Positions 5,842 through 6,629 of a DNA stretch of 6,629 nucleotides are shown piece after piece (positions within the stretch are counted from its first letter, which is position 1; every line of letters starts with the position of its first letter). Both the position numbers and the translations under genes were made by a program. This DNA comes from Bacilli bacterium. Its GTDB lineage: Bacteria; Bacillota_I; Bacilli_A; ML615J-28; CAG-698. The stretch is taken from assembly GCA_028693885.1 (NCBI GenBank), contig JAQUUM010000070.1, positions 1 through 6,629 on the forward strand, in the 5' to 3' direction. The notes beneath the pieces were generated by a model. The model did not search any database, was not told the origin of the DNA, and saw nothing but the letters and a program-made list of their open reading frames with translations.

Positions 5842-6629
5842 TTGAAAAATTAAAACAAGCTAAAGCTGCTAGTAAGGTTTTAGGAATTATATCGGTTTCA
5901 AAAATTAATAAAGCTTTAGAAAATATTTCAAAAGAATTAATAAATAATTTAGAGTTTATATTAAAAGAAAATGAAAAAGATATTATAGCAGCTAAAGAAA
6001 AAAATATTTCTAAAGCAATGATTGATAGACTTTTATTAACAAAAGAAAGAATTAAAAGTATTAGTGAAGATGTTTTAAAAATTAAAGAAATTAATTTTGA
6101 TATTGATAAAGTATTGGATACTTTTACAACAAAAGAAGGTTTGTTGATTGAAAAAGTAAGAGTACCTTTTGGAGTAATTGGAGCAATCTACGAAGCTCGT
6201 CCTAATGTTAGTGTGGATATTGCTGTTTTGTGTTTAAAAACAAAAAATGTTTGTGTGCTAAAAGGTGGAAGTGAAGCTCTAAATTCAAACAAAGCAATTG
6301 TTAAAGTGATGCATCAAGCAATTAGTGGTATATTACCTGTTGAAGCAATTACGTTTATTGATGATACAAATAGAGAAAAAGTGCTTGAACTAATTAAAGC
6401 TAAAGAATATCTAGATTTAGTAGTACCAAGAGGTGGAAAGAATTTAATTAATTTTGTAGTTGAAAATTCGCTAGTTCCTGTTATTGAAACAGGCGCAGGG
6501 ATTTGTCATCTATATATTGAAAAAGAAGCTAATTTAGATAAAGCATTAAGAATTGCTCATAATGCAAAAACAAGTAGACCTTCTGTTTGTAATGCTATTG
6601 AAACAATTCTAGTTGATGAAGCAGTTGCT
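5838..6629 (+). CDS. proA: Gamma-glutamyl phosphate reductase, 3' part missing at window edge
   Basis: ProA reduces glutamyl 5-phosphate with NADPH to glutamate semialdehyde, which cyclises to the proline precursor P5C; a separate proC product would finish the pathway and is not in the window. The first 264 residues are visible, about two thirds of the usual 415 or so. They belong to the aldehyde dehydrogenase superfamily and show ProA hallmarks: VPFGVIGAIYEARPNV at 109-124, LKGGSEALNSN at 141-151, VPRGG at 196-200, ETGAGICHLY at 217-226 and the catalytic-cysteine motif PSVCNAIET with Cys251. The frame is intact up to the last base, so the truncation comes only from the window. The ATG lies inside the proB stop (ATGA), and there is no separate promoter, so expression should depend on the proB promoter and on translational coupling with ProB, its likely substrate-channelling partner. 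Confidence 0.96.
   Translation, partial: MIEKLKQAKAASKVLGIISVSKINKALENISKELINNLEFILKENEKDIIAAKEKNISKAMIDRLLLTKERIKSISEDVLKIKEINFDIDKVLDTFTTKEGLLIEKVRVPFGVIGAIYEARPNVSVDIAVLCLKTKNVCVLKGGSEALNSNKAIVKVMHQAISGILPVEAITFIDDTNREKVLELIKAKEYLDLVVPRGGKNLINFVVENSLVPVIETGAGICHLYIEKEANLDKALRIAHNAKTSRPSVCNAIETILVDEAVA

Overview
The window is AT-rich (roughly 30% G+C by eye) and all genes read on the + strand. They use the standard bacterial code: Trp is TGG in the reading frames, and TGA ends proB inside an ATGA overlap with proA. The two complete surface proteins have lipobox signal peptides, Shine-Dalgarno sites are AAGGA-like, and the glutamine synthetase is of the Bacillus (GSI-alpha) kind. This points to a low-G+C monoderm bacterium in the Bacillota (Bacilli, Erysipelotrichia or code-11 relatives of the Mollicutes). 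The exact lineage cannot be fixed from the sequence alone.

Layout. Positions 1-159 hold the last 52 codons of a protein ending in a Big_2-like Ig fold. Its stop overlaps the start of a lipoprotein (159-1223) made of BspA-type 23-residue leucine-rich repeats. A 365-base gap follows with a GC-rich hairpin, a terminator, a weak promoter, a second long A/T-flanked terminator and the glnA promoter. Next is glnA (1589-2920) with its own terminator, then a 312-base gap with two candidate promoters. A second lipoprotein with five Big_2 domains (3233-4600) follows, with a terminator behind it. The last part is the proline operon proB-proA, with a near-consensus promoter. proA runs off the right edge.

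The window alternates two themes. One is extracellular, membrane-anchored repeat proteins: Ig-like and LRR folds typical of adhesion or ligand-binding surface lipoproteins. The other is glutamate metabolism: GlnA makes glutamine from glutamate, while ProB and ProA divert glutamate towards proline. The terminators and promoters between them suggest separate transcription units: Big_2/LRR pair, glnA, Big_2 lipoprotein, proBA.

I see no mobile element, CRISPR array, tRNA or rRNA. No clearly new system is evident. The points most worth a second look are the duplicated cap-LRR-cap module in the first lipoprotein, a possible short transcript upstream of glnA, and a perfect palindrome between the -35 and -10 boxes of the Big_2 lipoprotein promoter.
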